NCBI RefSeq assembly: GCF_025353885.1
Contig: NZ_JANXNX010000006.1
Span: 1 to 34,588, forward strand
Length of the DNA stretch: 34,588 nucleotides
Reading direction: 5' to 3'
From: Sphingomonas sp.
GTDB lineage: Bacteria; Pseudomonadota; Alphaproteobacteria; Sphingomonadales; Sphingomonadaceae
The position numbers and the translations under genes were made by a program. Of this stretch, positions 1 through 7,970 are shown in pieces. How positions within the stretch are numbered: position 1 is the first letter of the stretch; the number at the start of each line of letters is the position of its first letter. The notes under the pieces are model-generated. The model had not been told where the DNA came from. It searched no databases and saw nothing but the letters and a program-made list of their open reading frames with translations.

Positions 1-119
1 GCTGCCATCATTTCGAGCTGATGACGTCGCGGCTGCCAGCCCTTGGCCGCAAACCAGTCGCCAAGCACCTGCGGCAGCGGGATGTGGTCGATCTTTGAAT
101 CCATGGGCATCGCATCCAT
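1..119 (-). CDS. Ligase-associated DEXH-box helicase (Lhr-like), N-terminal fragment
   Basis: Only the first 39 codons are in the window; the gene runs off the left edge on the minus strand. The readable protein begins MDAMPMDSKIDHIPLP and continues with LGDWFAAKGWQPRRHQLEM, which matches the entry segment of Lhr-like helicases of the ligase-associated DNA-damage set: a short helix, GW.PR.HQ, then the part leading to motif I. The helicase motifs themselves lie outside. Starts are possible at 119, 110 and 104, and none has a good Shine-Dalgarno sequence. It is divergent from the exonuclease at 129, which belongs to the same repair set, and this supports the call. The family acts in the cytoplasm and unwinds or translocates on DNA or hybrids during interstrand crosslink or cisplatin-type damage repair. 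Identification from 39 residues is reasonable but not certain. Confidence 0.7.
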   Translation of the reverse strand, partial: MDAMPMDSKIDHIPLPQVLGDWFAAKGWQPRRHQLEMMA

Positions 120-128
120 ATAGGGATC

Positions 129-1130
129 ATGGCGCGTCTCGGAGCATGGATCGACCCCCAACCCTCAGGAATTTATATTCCTGTGATCGATGCTTGGGTC
201 GATCCGTCGCGACCGGTGGCGCGTGCCCTGGTGACACATGGCCATGCTGATCACGCGCGGGGTGGGCATGAACAAGTCTGGGCGACCGCCGAAACACTGG
301 CCATCATGGGCGTGCGCTACGGGGAACAGGCGGGCGCTCATTCGCTGGCCTATCATGAGCGGTGCCAAATCGGCGATGTCGGCGTGACCTTCGTCCCGGC
401 CGGACACGTTCTCGGGTCGGCGCAAATCCTGCTCGAATATGCGGGCGAGCGGGTGGTGGTATCGGGTGACTACAAGCGTCGGTCCGATCCCACGTGCGCG
501 CGGTTCGAACCGGTGCCCTGCGACATCTTCATCACCGAAGCCACGTTTGGATTGCCGGTTTTCCGCCATCCGGCGACGCGCGATGAGATGGGCAGACTGC
601 TGGCGGCGCTGGGGGCCGAGCCCGACCGCTGCGTGCTGGTCGGCGCTTATGCGCTGGGCAAGGCGCAGCGGGTTATCGCCGAGCTGCGCCTGCTGGGCCA
701 TGACGCACCTATCTATATCCACGGCGCGATGCAGCGCCTGTGCGACCTGTACCGCGAATGGGGCATCGACCTCGGCGAACTGCGACCCGCGCTCGTAGCC
801 AGCAAGGAAGAAATGCGCGGCCACATCATCATTGCTCCGCCATCGGCGCTGAACGACCGCTGGAGCCGTCGTTTGCCCGATCCGATCACCGCGATGGCGA
901 GCGGCTGGATGCGTGTTCGCCAGCGCGCGGTGCAACGCAACGTCGAACTGCCGCTGGTAATTTCCGATCATGCCGACTGGGATGAACTCACCGAGACGTT
1001 GCTGGAAATCGCCCCGAAAGAGGTATGGGTCACGCATGGTCGTGAAGACGCAATTGTCCACTGGTGCATGACACGCCAGATCAAGGCCCGGGCACTCGAT
1101 CTGGTCGGATACGAAGATGAGGACGACTAG
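129..1130 (+). CDS. Ligase-associated DNA damage response exonuclease (metallo-beta-lactamase / beta-CASP)
   Basis: This is a 333-residue protein of the metallo-beta-lactamase superfamily, beta-CASP branch, as found beside bacterial ATP-dependent ligases of the damage-response type. The metal-binding motif HGHADH is at residues 37-42. Later conserved histidines are visible in GHVLGSAQ (about residue 92), in SDHADW near residue 283 and in THGRED near residue 301. The family is predicted to be a DNA exonuclease or end-processing enzyme that works with an ATP-dependent ligase and an Lhr-like helicase. The helicase is here (divergent, start codons 9 bases apart), but the ligase, which usually follows this gene directly, is not; the next gene is an unrelated small protein. 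The start at 129 gives the expected N-terminus, but its AGGGA is only two bases from the ATG. Confidence 0.88.
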   Translation: MARLGAWIDPQPSGIYIPVIDAWVDPSRPVARALVTHGHADHARGGHEQVWATAETLAIMGVRYGEQAGAHSLAYHERCQIGDVGVTFVPAGHVLGSAQILLEYAGERVVVSGDYKRRSDPTCARFEPVPCDIFITEATFGLPVFRHPATRDEMGRLLAALGAEPDRCVLVGAYALGKAQRVIAELRLLGHDAPIYIHGAMQRLCDLYREWGIDLGELRPALVASKEEMRGHIIIAPPSALNDRWSRRLPDPITAMASGWMRVRQRAVQRNVELPLVISDHADWDELTETLLEIAPKEVWVTHGREDAIVHWCMTRQIKARALDLVGYEDEDD

Positions 1131-1162
1131 GTCTGTTTTGCGGTCGTTGTGCTTGATGAGCC

Positions 1163-1187
1163 GGAACGTGGAGCTACGGCAATCGTT
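1163..1187 (+). promoter_or_regulatory. EcfG-type general stress response promoter
   Basis: GGAAC at 1163-1167 is followed by exactly 16 bases and CGTT at 1184-1187. This is the full consensus GGAAC-N16/17-CGTT recognised by the alphaproteobacterial general stress sigma factor EcfG. It lies 35 bases upstream of the GTG start at 1223, leaving room for a leader of about 28 bases with its GGAGG. Position, orientation and spacing all fit; no expression evidence is available. Confidence 0.75.
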
Positions 1188-1222
1188 TATCCTTCGAAGC
1201 GGGAAACTTACGGAGGATTAAA

Positions 1223-1558
1223 GTGAGCGAAGGTATCAACCAGCCGAATTCAACCGACGACAGCATTCTGGACGGCGGCGATCGCACCGAGGAACTGACC
1301 CAGGCGCAGCAGGCCGGGTACGGCAACAAAGGTGGTCTGGATCAGAAGGTCGAAAACGCCAATATAACAGGCGGCAGCCATAGCGGTGGTGTCACGGCAG
1401 GATCGGCAGCGGGCGCCACCGATGGCGCGTCGGGCGACCTGGCGAAAGCCGATCCCACCGCTCCCGAAAAGTCGGGCTTCAGCTCGACTCAGGGCGACGG
1501 ACCGAATTCGCAGAGCGGCGCGTCGGCAGGTTCGGGCGGCATGGGCCAGCGGACCTGA
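1223..1558 (+). CDS. Small hydrophilic Gly/Ser-rich protein of unknown function, predicted stress-induced
   Basis: This is a 111-residue protein that starts with GTG, chosen because a strong GGAGG lies at 1212-1216, six bases upstream. I do not recognise a named family. The N-terminal half carries [23 protein letters not shown] and [18 protein letters not shown]-like segments; the second half is Gly, Ser, Ala and Thr rich. There is no signal peptide, no membrane segment and no cysteine. Its composition suggests an intrinsically disordered, highly soluble cytoplasmic protein. An EcfG-type promoter (1163-1187) sits directly upstream and a rho-independent terminator (1581-1608) directly downstream, so it is probably a single-gene transcription unit induced by general stress. 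A protective, hydrophilin-like role is a guess from composition and promoter only. Confidence 0.75.
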   Translation: MSEGINQPNSTDDSILDGGDRTEELTQAQQAGYGNKGGLDQKVENANITGGSHSGGVTAGSAAGATDGASGDLAKADPTAPEKSGFSSTQGDGPNSQSGASAGSGGMGQRT

Positions 1559-1580
1559 CGAAATATATATTGCACTGCGG

Positions 1581-1608
1581 GGGAGCGGCAAAGGTTTCGC
1601 TCCCTTTT
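1581..1608 (+). terminator. Rho-independent terminator after the small stress gene
   Basis: A perfect 7-bp stem (GGGAGCG 1581-1587 pairing with CGCTCCC 1598-1604) with a 10-base loop is followed by TTTT at 1605-1608. It lies 23 bases after the stop of the preceding gene and 57 bases before the acnA start, so it should separate the two transcription units. Confidence 0.75.
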
Positions 1609-1664
1609 CGTTACATCTAACGCTTGCTAAGGCGACCCGACTCAACCGAGCAGGGAAAACCGCC

Positions 1665-4337
1665 ATGACAGCAATCGGCCAGGATACACTCGCGACACGC
1701 ACCATGTTGGAAGCGGGTGGCCAATCGGTTGCATATTATTCGCTTGAGAAGGCGGCGGCTAAACTTGGCGATGTTTCGCGGCTGCCCTTCTCGATGAAGG
1801 TTTTGCTTGAGAATCTTCTGCGTTTTGAGGACGGGGTTACCGTCACCATTGCCGATATCCAGGCGCTAATCGACTGGCAGGACGATCCGAAATCGACCCG
1901 CGAAATCCAGTATCGCCCCGCGCGCGTGCTGATGCAGGATTTCACCGGCGTTCCTTGCGTCGTCGATCTGGCGGCCATGCGCGACGCGATGAACGCGCTT
2001 GGTGGCGATGCCCAAAAGATCAATCCGCTGGTTCCGGTGCATCTGGTCATCGATCACTCGGTTATGGTCGACGAATTCGGCACCCCGCAGGCGGCGCACA
2101 ATAATGTCGAGCTGGAATATGCCCGCAACGGTGAGCGCTACGAATTCCTGAAATGGGGTTCGAAAGCACTCGACAATTTCAAGGTCGTGCCACCCGGAAC
2201 GGGTATCTGCCATCAGGTCAATCTGGAGCATATCGCGCAAGCGGTCTGGACATCGAAGGACAGTAATGGTGACCTGGTCGCCTATCCCGACACCTGCGTC
2301 GGCACTGACAGCCACACGACGATGGTTAACGGCCTGGGTGTTCTGGGTTGGGGCGTCGGAGGGATTGAGGCCGAGGCCGCGATGCTCGGCCAGCCGGTTT
2401 CGATGCTCATTCCCGAGGTCGTTGGTTTCAAGCTGACGGGCGTGCTGGCCGAGGGTATTACTGCGACGGATCTGGTTCTAACGGTCACGCAGCAGCTTCG
2501 TGCCAAGGGCGTTGTTGGCCGCTTCGTGGAGTTTTTCGGTCCGGGTCTGGACGCATTGTCGCTCGCCGACCGTGCGACGATTGCCAACATGGCACCCGAA
2601 TACGGCGCGACTTGCGGCTTCTTCGGTGTCGATGATGCGACACTGACGTATTTGCGGCTGACCGGTCGTAGCGAAAGCGCGATTGCGCTGGTCGAGGCTT
2701 ATGCCAAAGCACAGGGCTTGTGGCGTTATTCGGATGCGCCCGATCCGGTGTTCACCGACACGCTCGAACTCGACATGACAAGTGTCGTGCCATCGCTTGC
2801 CGGGCCGAAGCGTCCGCAGGACAAGGTCGCGCTGACGCAGGTCGACGACATTTTCAACAGTGAGCTCGAATCGGTTTACAAGCACGTCGGTTTCACGCGC
2901 GCGCCGGTTGAGGGCCGCAGCCATGACATCGGCGATGGCGATGTCGTTATTGCCGCGATCACGAGTTGCACAAACACGTCTAACCCATCGGTCCTCGTCG
3001 CCGCCGGGCTCGTTGCGCGCAAGGCGAATGCACTCGGTCTGAAGCCGAAGCCTTGGGTCAAGACATCGCTTGCTCCCGGCTCGCAGGTGGTGACTGACTA
3101 TCTGGTGAAGTCGGGCCTGCAGGCCGATCTCGACGCGGTGGGCTTCAACCTTGTCGGTTATGGCTGCACGACCTGCATCGGGAACTCAGGACCACTTGCC
3201 CAGCCGATTTCGGATGCGATCAACAATAATGATATTGTTGCCGCGTCGGTCCTGTCCGGCAATCGCAACTTCGAAGGCCGGGTGTCGCCGGACGTTCGCG
3301 CAAACTTCCTTGCTTCGCCGCCGCTCGTCGTCGCTTATGCGCTCAAGGGCACGGTCACCGAGGACTTCACCAATACGCCACTCGGACAGGCGACCGACGG
3401 TACCGATGTTTACCTGAAGGACGTCTGGCCCACGAACGCCGAAGTCCAGGAAGTGATGGCGGCCAACATCGACCGCAGCATGTTCATGAACCGCTATTCG
3501 CAGGTGTTCTCGGGCGACAGCAAATGGCAAGCGATCGAAATCGAAGGGTCCGACACCTATACATGGCGCGCGGGCAGCACCTATGTTGCCAACCCTCCGT
3601 ATTTCGAGGGCATGTCGATGACACCCGCCCCCGTGCAGGACATCATCGAGGCGCGGCCCCTGGCTATCTTTGCCGATTCGATCACGACCGATCACATTTC
3701 GCCAGCGGGTTCGATCAAGGCAGACTCACCCGCTGGCTCCTGGTTACAGGAGCATCAGGTCGCGCGGGCAGATTTCAACAGCTATGGCGCGCGCCGTGGC
3801 CATCACGAAGTGATGATGCGCGGCACATTCGCGAACATCCGTATCAAGAACGAGATGATCCCCGGTATCGAAGGCGGAATGACCAGCTACAAGGGCGAAG
3901 TCATGCCGATCTATGACGCCGCGATGCACCACAAGGCCGACGGCACGCCGCTGATCGTCATCGCGGGCAAGGAATATGGCACCGGATCGTCACGCGACTG
4001 GGCGGCGAAAGGGACTAATCTGCTCGGCGTGCGCGCGGTCATTACCGAGAGCTTTGAGCGGATCCACCGTTCGAATCTAGTCGGTATGGGCGTGTTGCCG
4101 TTGCAGTTTGCGGATGGCGTCACCCGCAAGACCTTGAAGCTGGACGGGACGGAGAGCTTCACGATTATGAAAGTCGCCGAACTCCGCCCGCGACAGGATG
4201 TCACCGTAACGCTGACCCGCGCCGATGGCACGGTCGAGGAGTTCCAGACACGGTGCCGCATCGACACCGTTAACGAGCTCGAATACTTCCTGAACGGCGG
4301 CATATTGCAATTTGTGTTGCGGAATCTCGCTGCCTGA
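1665..4337 (+). CDS. acnA: Aconitate hydratase A (aconitase)
   Basis: This 890-residue cytoplasmic [4Fe-4S] enzyme of the TCA cycle interconverts citrate and isocitrate through cis-aconitate. Length and layout match AcnA/IRP1-type aconitases. The three cluster cysteines are at residues 435 (in SCTNTSNP), 501 and 504 (in [14 protein letters not shown]), the same numbers as in E. coli AcnA. The swivel domain is recognisable by [16 protein letters not shown] and by [19 protein letters not shown]. The frame stays open upstream to 1386, but that part overlaps the preceding gene and its terminator; ATG 1665, which begins [12 protein letters not shown], gives the family N-terminus. Its promoter must lie in about 56 bases after the terminator or overlap it. 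A GC-rich imperfect hairpin follows the stop codon. Confidence 0.97.
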   Translation: MTAIGQDTLATRTMLEAGGQSVAYYSLEKAAAKLGDVSRLPFSMKVLLENLLRFEDGVTVTIADIQALIDWQDDPKSTREIQYRPARVLMQDFTGVPCVVDLAAMRDAMNALGGDAQKINPLVPVHLVIDHSVMVDEFGTPQAAHNNVELEYARNGERYEFLKWGSKALDNFKVVPPGTGICHQVNLEHIAQAVWTSKDSNGDLVAYPDTCVGTDSHTTMVNGLGVLGWGVGGIEAEAAMLGQPVSMLIPEVVGFKLTGVLAEGITATDLVLTVTQQLRAKGVVGRFVEFFGPGLDALSLADRATIANMAPEYGATCGFFGVDDATLTYLRLTGRSESAIALVEAYAKAQGLWRYSDAPDPVFTDTLELDMTSVVPSLAGPKRPQDKVALTQVDDIFNSELESVYKHVGFTRAPVEGRSHDIGDGDVVIAAITSCTNTSNPSVLVAAGLVARKANALGLKPKPWVKTSLAPGSQVVTDYLVKSGLQADLDAVGFNLVGYGCTTCIGNSGPLAQPISDAINNNDIVAASVLSGNRNFEGRVSPDVRANFLASPPLVVAYALKGTVTEDFTNTPLGQATDGTDVYLKDVWPTNAEVQEVMAANIDRSMFMNRYSQVFSGDSKWQAIEIEGSDTYTWRAGSTYVANPPYFEGMSMTPAPVQDIIEARPLAIFADSITTDHISPAGSIKADSPAGSWLQEHQVARADFNSYGARRGHHEVMMRGTFANIRIKNEMIPGIEGGMTSYKGEVMPIYDAAMHHKADGTPLIVIAGKEYGTGSSRDWAAKGTNLLGVRAVITESFERIHRSNLVGMGVLPLQFADGVTRKTLKLDGTESFTIMKVAELRPRQDVTVTLTRADGTVEEFQTRCRIDTVNELEYFLNGGILQFVLRNLAA

Positions 4338-4343
4338 TTTGAA

Positions 4344-4376
4344 CTGCCCGGCCGCGCGCCCGGGGCGCGGCGGCAG
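4344..4376. terminator. GC-rich hairpin after acnA, without T-tract
   Basis: Left arm CTGCC-CGG-CCGCGC (4344-4357) pairs with GCGCGG-CGGCAG (4365-4376), giving roughly 11 base pairs with a small bulge and a short loop. It lies between the acnA stop and the stop of the convergent gene at 4380. No run of T follows on either strand, so termination is plausible but unproven. Confidence 0.4.
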
Positions 4377-4379
4377 ACA

Positions 4380-4598
4380 CTACATCGATTTTAGAGAATC
4401 GACGGTATTACGCATCTGGTCTTCGGACATGGTCCCGTCGGGCACCGCTGCCGGCGTAATATTGTCAGCCACATTGGCGCTGTTTTGCGCTGGCGGCAGC
4501 GAATCGACCATGTCAACCGCTTGATAACAAACGAATAGGACGAACACGATCGCCCACCAGCGGTTGCCGAAAATGCGTCGAGAGGTGAAAGGCCACAT
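4380..4598 (-). CDS. Small single-span membrane protein of unknown function
   Basis: This is a 72-residue protein. The N-terminus MWPFTSRRIFGNRW is basic and aromatic and leads into one hydrophobic segment, about residues 14-29 (WWAIVFVLFVCYQAVDMV). It is followed by a polar tail of about 40 residues rich in Asp, Asn, Ser and Pro. This suggests an inner-membrane anchor with the basic N-terminus in the cytoplasm and the tail in the periplasm. I do not recognise a named family. The frame uses a normal ATG and is convergent with acnA. It lies 53 bases downstream of the PilZ gene on the same strand, so the two may be co-transcribed. Confidence 0.6.
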   Translation of the reverse strand: MWPFTSRRIFGNRWWAIVFVLFVCYQAVDMVDSLPPAQNSANVADNITPAAVPDGTMSEDQMRNTVDSLKSM

Positions 4599-4651
4599 TC
4601 GACCTGTCTAACAGAGTCAGGCTAACAGATCGTCAACAGTGCCTTGATGCG

Positions 4652-4999
4652 TTAGAGTTTGCGGTGTTGCGCCACGATATGGTCGAATACGGCATTGTGC
4701 AGCGGACGGTCGAACGCGCAGCCATAGGTAAAACCACGCCGCCAGGCGACGGTGCATTCAAGCGCTCCAAGCCCCGGGATCGTCACGAAAACGGCGCTGC
4801 CGGGTGTGAGGGTAAAGCTCGTCTCACAGCGGAAACCCACGACCGAGAGATCGATGACATCGACGTCGAAACGCTGTGACGAGCCTGGTTCCCGCAAGCC
4901 AGCCGCGAGCCGTACGTCGAGCCGCAATGCACGACGATTATCGCGCTGTCTTAACGCCCCACGTCCCATATTGTCCCCACCCTGGACCATTGCGGTCAT
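4652..4999 (-). CDS. PilZ domain protein
   Basis: This is a single-domain protein of up to 115 residues. PilZ hallmarks are visible: an arginine-rich entry, RDNRRALRLDV (about residues 19-29), corresponding to the RxxxR c-di-GMP motif, and DLSVVGFRCE (about 49-58), corresponding to (D/N)xSxxG. These are followed by beta-strand-like segments ending in TVAWRRGFTYGCAF. The family usually binds cyclic di-GMP and relays it to motility, polysaccharide or adhesion machinery. Starts are possible at 4999, 4990 and 4969; the last, MGRGALRQRDNRR, is preceded by GGGGA and may be the real one. The partner is unknown. A small membrane protein lies immediately downstream on the same strand. Confidence 0.82.
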   Translation of the reverse strand: MTAMVQGGDNMGRGALRQRDNRRALRLDVRLAAGLREPGSSQRFDVDVIDLSVVGFRCETSFTLTPGSAVFVTIPGLGALECTVAWRRGFTYGCAFDRPLHNAVFDHIVAQHRKL

Positions 5000-5053
5000 C
5001 GCACCCGATATGCAGTGACGTGACTAAGTCCCGGAAGTTGCAGGGTCGTTAAT

Positions 5054-5590
5054 TTAACGTGTTTTCAGCGCCCTGACCGCCGCCAGTGTTCCTGCCACAT
5101 GTCCTTCGGGCTTCATCGCACTGTAAGAATAAGCGATCTTTCCGGTCTGCGCGATGACGAACGAGGTGCGGTTAGAGCGACCGAACAGCGGCAGCTTTAC
5201 GTCATACCCCGAAATCATCGCCGGGTTTGCGACGGCCACGGCGAACTTGCTCCGGCATTCCTCGACCGAAAACTTGGCAAGCTTGTCGATGGGGTCGGCA
5301 GCGACGCCGATCAGCGTCGCGCCTGCCTTGGTGAAATCGTCGCTCGCCTCGGCAAATTCATGCGCCTCCACCGTGCAGCCAGAAGTGAAGGCGGCAGGAA
5401 AGAAGTACAGCACGACCGGCCCTTTTTTCAGGGCGCGGGCTAGGCTGAACTCGAAGGTCTTGCCGCCCTTGGCGCCCGGCGTCGTAAAATCCGGGGCAAC
5501 GGCACCGACGGGCAACGCGGCAATGGCGGGGAGGGGCAGGGCAGCGAGCGCCACGGCAGAAAGGGCAAAAACGGGAAGCAAGGTGCGCAT
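5054..5590 (-). CDS. Exported peroxiredoxin (BCP/PrxQ-like)
   Basis: This is a 178-residue thioredoxin-fold peroxidase with a Sec signal peptide (about residues 1-24, ending PAIA), so it is expected in the periplasm. The peroxidatic cysteine is C72 in PAAFTSGCTVEAHEF, corresponding to the TPGCT motif of BCP/PrxQ enzymes. The second cysteine found five residues later in E. coli BCP is a histidine here. The only other cysteine in the mature part is C112, 40 residues downstream in EECRSKF, which could act as a resolving cysteine on helix 3 as in alpha-3-type PrxQ enzymes. ATG 5590 was chosen because AAGGA lies at a good distance and because it gives the signal peptide; the longer open frame upstream does not look like protein. 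Likely role: reduction of hydrogen peroxide or organic peroxides. Confidence 0.85.
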   Translation of the reverse strand: MRTLLPVFALSAVALAALPLPAIAALPVGAVAPDFTTPGAKGGKTFEFSLARALKKGPVVLYFFPAAFTSGCTVEAHEFAEASDDFTKAGATLIGVAADPIDKLAKFSVEECRSKFAVAVANPAMISGYDVKLPLFGRSNRTSFVIAQTGKIAYSYSAMKPEGHVAGTLAAVRALKTR

Positions 5591-5800
5591 CGGAAATCCT
5601 TCTGGTCGCAATTCTGGTGGGAACCTAGCCGTTTTGCAGGCGTCTTCCAACTTGCAACGCATCGGGGTCGGTGCGGGCTTAGCCGATGTGCCGACCCGTG
5701 GCGAATTGTCATGATGTGTCGAAAGAGGACGATCCAAATTCGGGACGTTTGCCACGCTATCTTTGGTAGTGGACACCGCGAAAATCGCAGAGTGCGCGCT

Positions 5801-6076
5801 ATGGTTTGCAAGGCATTAACCTTTGAAATTTTGTTGCCGGTCAGCTTGCTGCTGGCCGCGCCGAGTGTCGCAGAGGCGCAGGTCCGATCTAGAAACACTG
5901 CCCATGCGGAAGTGCGGGTTACCATCGTCCGGCCGGCCGTCCTGCGGGTGTCGGATCGGTTGACGCGGGTGGATGTTGGCAAGTCCGTGCAAGCGGCTGT
6001 CCCGAAGTCGACTGTCCGGCCCTGTGACGGCGAGCGCGCGGGCCAATGCCAACTGGTAATTTTCGACCTGCTTTGA
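5801..6076 (+). CDS. Small exported protein of unknown function
   Basis: This is a predicted 91-residue protein starting at ATG 5801. Residues 1-26 form a convincing Sec signal peptide (MVCKALTFEILLPVSLLLAA, cleavage after AEA). The mature part contains the beta-rich stretch VRVTIVRPAVLRVSD, a basic segment, and two cysteines (CDGERAGQC) nine residues apart that could form a disulphide in the periplasm. No family is recognised. The ribosome binding site is weak, and the frame remains open upstream to 5711 without a good alternative start. It is divergent from the peroxiredoxin, with about 210 bases between the two starts that hold no other signal I can name, and lies 64 bases before the ABC exporter. 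Confidence 0.5.
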   Translation: MVCKALTFEILLPVSLLLAAPSVAEAQVRSRNTAHAEVRVTIVRPAVLRVSDRLTRVDVGKSVQAAVPKSTVRPCDGERAGQCQLVIFDLL

Positions 6077-6140
6077 CCGCGATCAATCCGGGGTAGTCAA
6101 TTCCGTCCAAACAGTAGCAATAACGGCGGCACCGCTCCAT

Positions 6141-7967
6141 ATGCAGCGCATGCCACCTGTCGTTGAAACTGGAAACAAGCCTGTCGCCGGCTTTGCATCG
6201 TTACGACGCTTTATGCCTTATCTCTGGCCCGCGGACGACCGGGCCCTGCGCATTCGGGTGGTGCTGGCGCTAGTCCTAGTGCTGGTGGCCAAGGGTATCA
6301 CTCTGTCGATGGGATGGCTCTATAAATGGGCGATCGACCGCATGGTCCCGGGGATGGAGGCCAGCGCGCAGATCGCGATTGCGCTAGTCGTTGCCTATGC
6401 CGGGGCGCGCTTTGCAGGGGTGCTGTTCGACAATTTGCGCAACACGATCTTTGAACGAGTCGGACAGGATGCGACACGGCATCTTGCCAGCAACGTCTTT
6501 CGCCGCCTTCATGCACTCAGCCTGCGGTTCCATCTCGACCGGCGGACGGGCGCGGTCGCAAAGGTCATCGAACGCGGTACCAAGAGCATCGACACGATGC
6601 TTTATTTCCTGCTGTTCAACATTGCGCCGACTGTGATCGAGTTGATTGTCGTTTCGATCTTTTTCTGGGTAAAATTTGGCTTTCCGCTTGTTGCCGCGAC
6701 GCTGGTGATGGTTGTTGCCTATATCTGGTTCACGCGCGCTGTGACCGACTGGCGAGCGAAACTGCGCGAAGACATGAACACCATGGACACCGGCGCTGCG
6801 GCCAAGGCTGTGGATTCGTTGCTGAACTATGAAACCGTTAAATATTTCAACGCCGAGGACCGCGAGACCGAACGCTATGCCCGGGCCGCGAAGTCCTATG
6901 CCGATGCGGCGGTCAAATCGGAAAACTCGCTGGCGTGGCTGAACGTCGGGCAATCGCTTATCACCAACCTGATGATGGCAGGCGCAATGGGTTATGTCGT
7001 GTGGGGTTGGTCGCAAGGCCGGTTCACAACGGGGGACGTCGTGCTGGTCAACACCTGGTTATCGCAGCTGTTTCGTCCGCTCGACCTGTTGGGCATGGTC
7101 TATCGCACGATCCGCCAGGGCTTGATCGACATGGAAGCCATGTTCGGCCTAATCGACACACCCGCCGAAATCGTCGACGTGGCTAGTGCGCCGCCGCTGG
7201 CCGTAGGCGAGGGCGTCGTCCGGTTCGAGAACGTGTCGTTCGCCTATGACAAGGACCGGCAGATCCTTCACGGCGTCGACTTCGAGATTCCGGCGGGAGG
7301 GACCCTTGCGGTCGTCGGGCCATCAGGTGCGGGCAAGTCCACGCTCGCGCGGCTGCTGTTCCGCTTTTACGATACGACGGGCGGACGGATCACGATCGAC
7401 GGGCAGGACATTGCCTGGGTGGCGCAGGCCAGCTTGCGCGCCGCGATCGGGATCGTGCCGCAGGACACCGTGCTATTCAACGACACCATCGGCTACAACA
7501 TCGCCTATGGCCGCGAAGGTTCGACGCAGGACCAGGTGGAGGACGCCGCCCGTGGTGCGGCGATCCACGGCTTCATCGCATCGCTGCCTGACCAATATGA
7601 TGCCAAAGTTGGTGAGCGTGGGCTGAAGCTGTCGGGCGGCGAGAAGCAGCGCGTGGCGATCGCGCGGACTTTGCTGAAAAATCCGCCGATCCTGATCCTC
7701 GACGAGGCAACAAGCGCGCTCGACAGCCGGACTGAGGCTGAAATCCAGACGACGTTGAAGACCATTGCGGCGCGGCGCACGACCATCGTCATCGCGCACC
7801 GGCTGTCGACCATCGTTGACGCTGACGAGATCGTCGTACTGGATGCCGGCCGGGTCGTTGAGCGCGGTACGCATGGCGCCCTGCTGGTTAAGGGCGGCCT
7901 TTACGCCGAGATGTGGACGCGGCAGGCCGCAGAGCATGACCTTGAGGAAATGGCCGCCGCCGAATAG
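6141..7967 (+). CDS. Atm1-type ABC exporter, fused permease and ATPase
   Basis: This is a 608-residue half-transporter, the same length and order as Novosphingobium NaAtm1: about six membrane helices (residues 35-330) followed by the nucleotide-binding domain. In the ATPase, Walker A is GPSGAGKS (393-400), the signature is LSGGEKQ (497-503), Walker B ends LILDE with E522, and the switch histidine is H553 in AHRLSTI. The transmembrane part contains YNIAYG-region coupling sequences and NYETVKYFNAE, typical of the Atm1/ABCB7 group. Homologues work as homodimers in the inner membrane and export glutathione-based substrates such as oxidised glutathione, glutathione polysulphide or metal conjugates. 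This supports metal tolerance or thiol homeostasis. Substrate here is inferred from family only. ATG 6141 is used; ATG 6150 is an alternative. Confidence 0.93.
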   Translation: MQRMPPVVETGNKPVAGFASLRRFMPYLWPADDRALRIRVVLALVLVLVAKGITLSMGWLYKWAIDRMVPGMEASAQIAIALVVAYAGARFAGVLFDNLRNTIFERVGQDATRHLASNVFRRLHALSLRFHLDRRTGAVAKVIERGTKSIDTMLYFLLFNIAPTVIELIVVSIFFWVKFGFPLVAATLVMVVAYIWFTRAVTDWRAKLREDMNTMDTGAAAKAVDSLLNYETVKYFNAEDRETERYARAAKSYADAAVKSENSLAWLNVGQSLITNLMMAGAMGYVVWGWSQGRFTTGDVVLVNTWLSQLFRPLDLLGMVYRTIRQGLIDMEAMFGLIDTPAEIVDVASAPPLAVGEGVVRFENVSFAYDKDRQILHGVDFEIPAGGTLAVVGPSGAGKSTLARLLFRFYDTTGGRITIDGQDIAWVAQASLRAAIGIVPQDTVLFNDTIGYNIAYGREGSTQDQVEDAARGAAIHGFIASLPDQYDAKVGERGLKLSGGEKQRVAIARTLLKNPPILILDEATSALDSRTEAEIQTTLKTIAARRTTIVIAHRLSTIVDADEIVVLDAGRVVERGTHGALLVKGGLYAEMWTRQAAEHDLEEMAAAE

Positions 7968-7970
7968 CGG

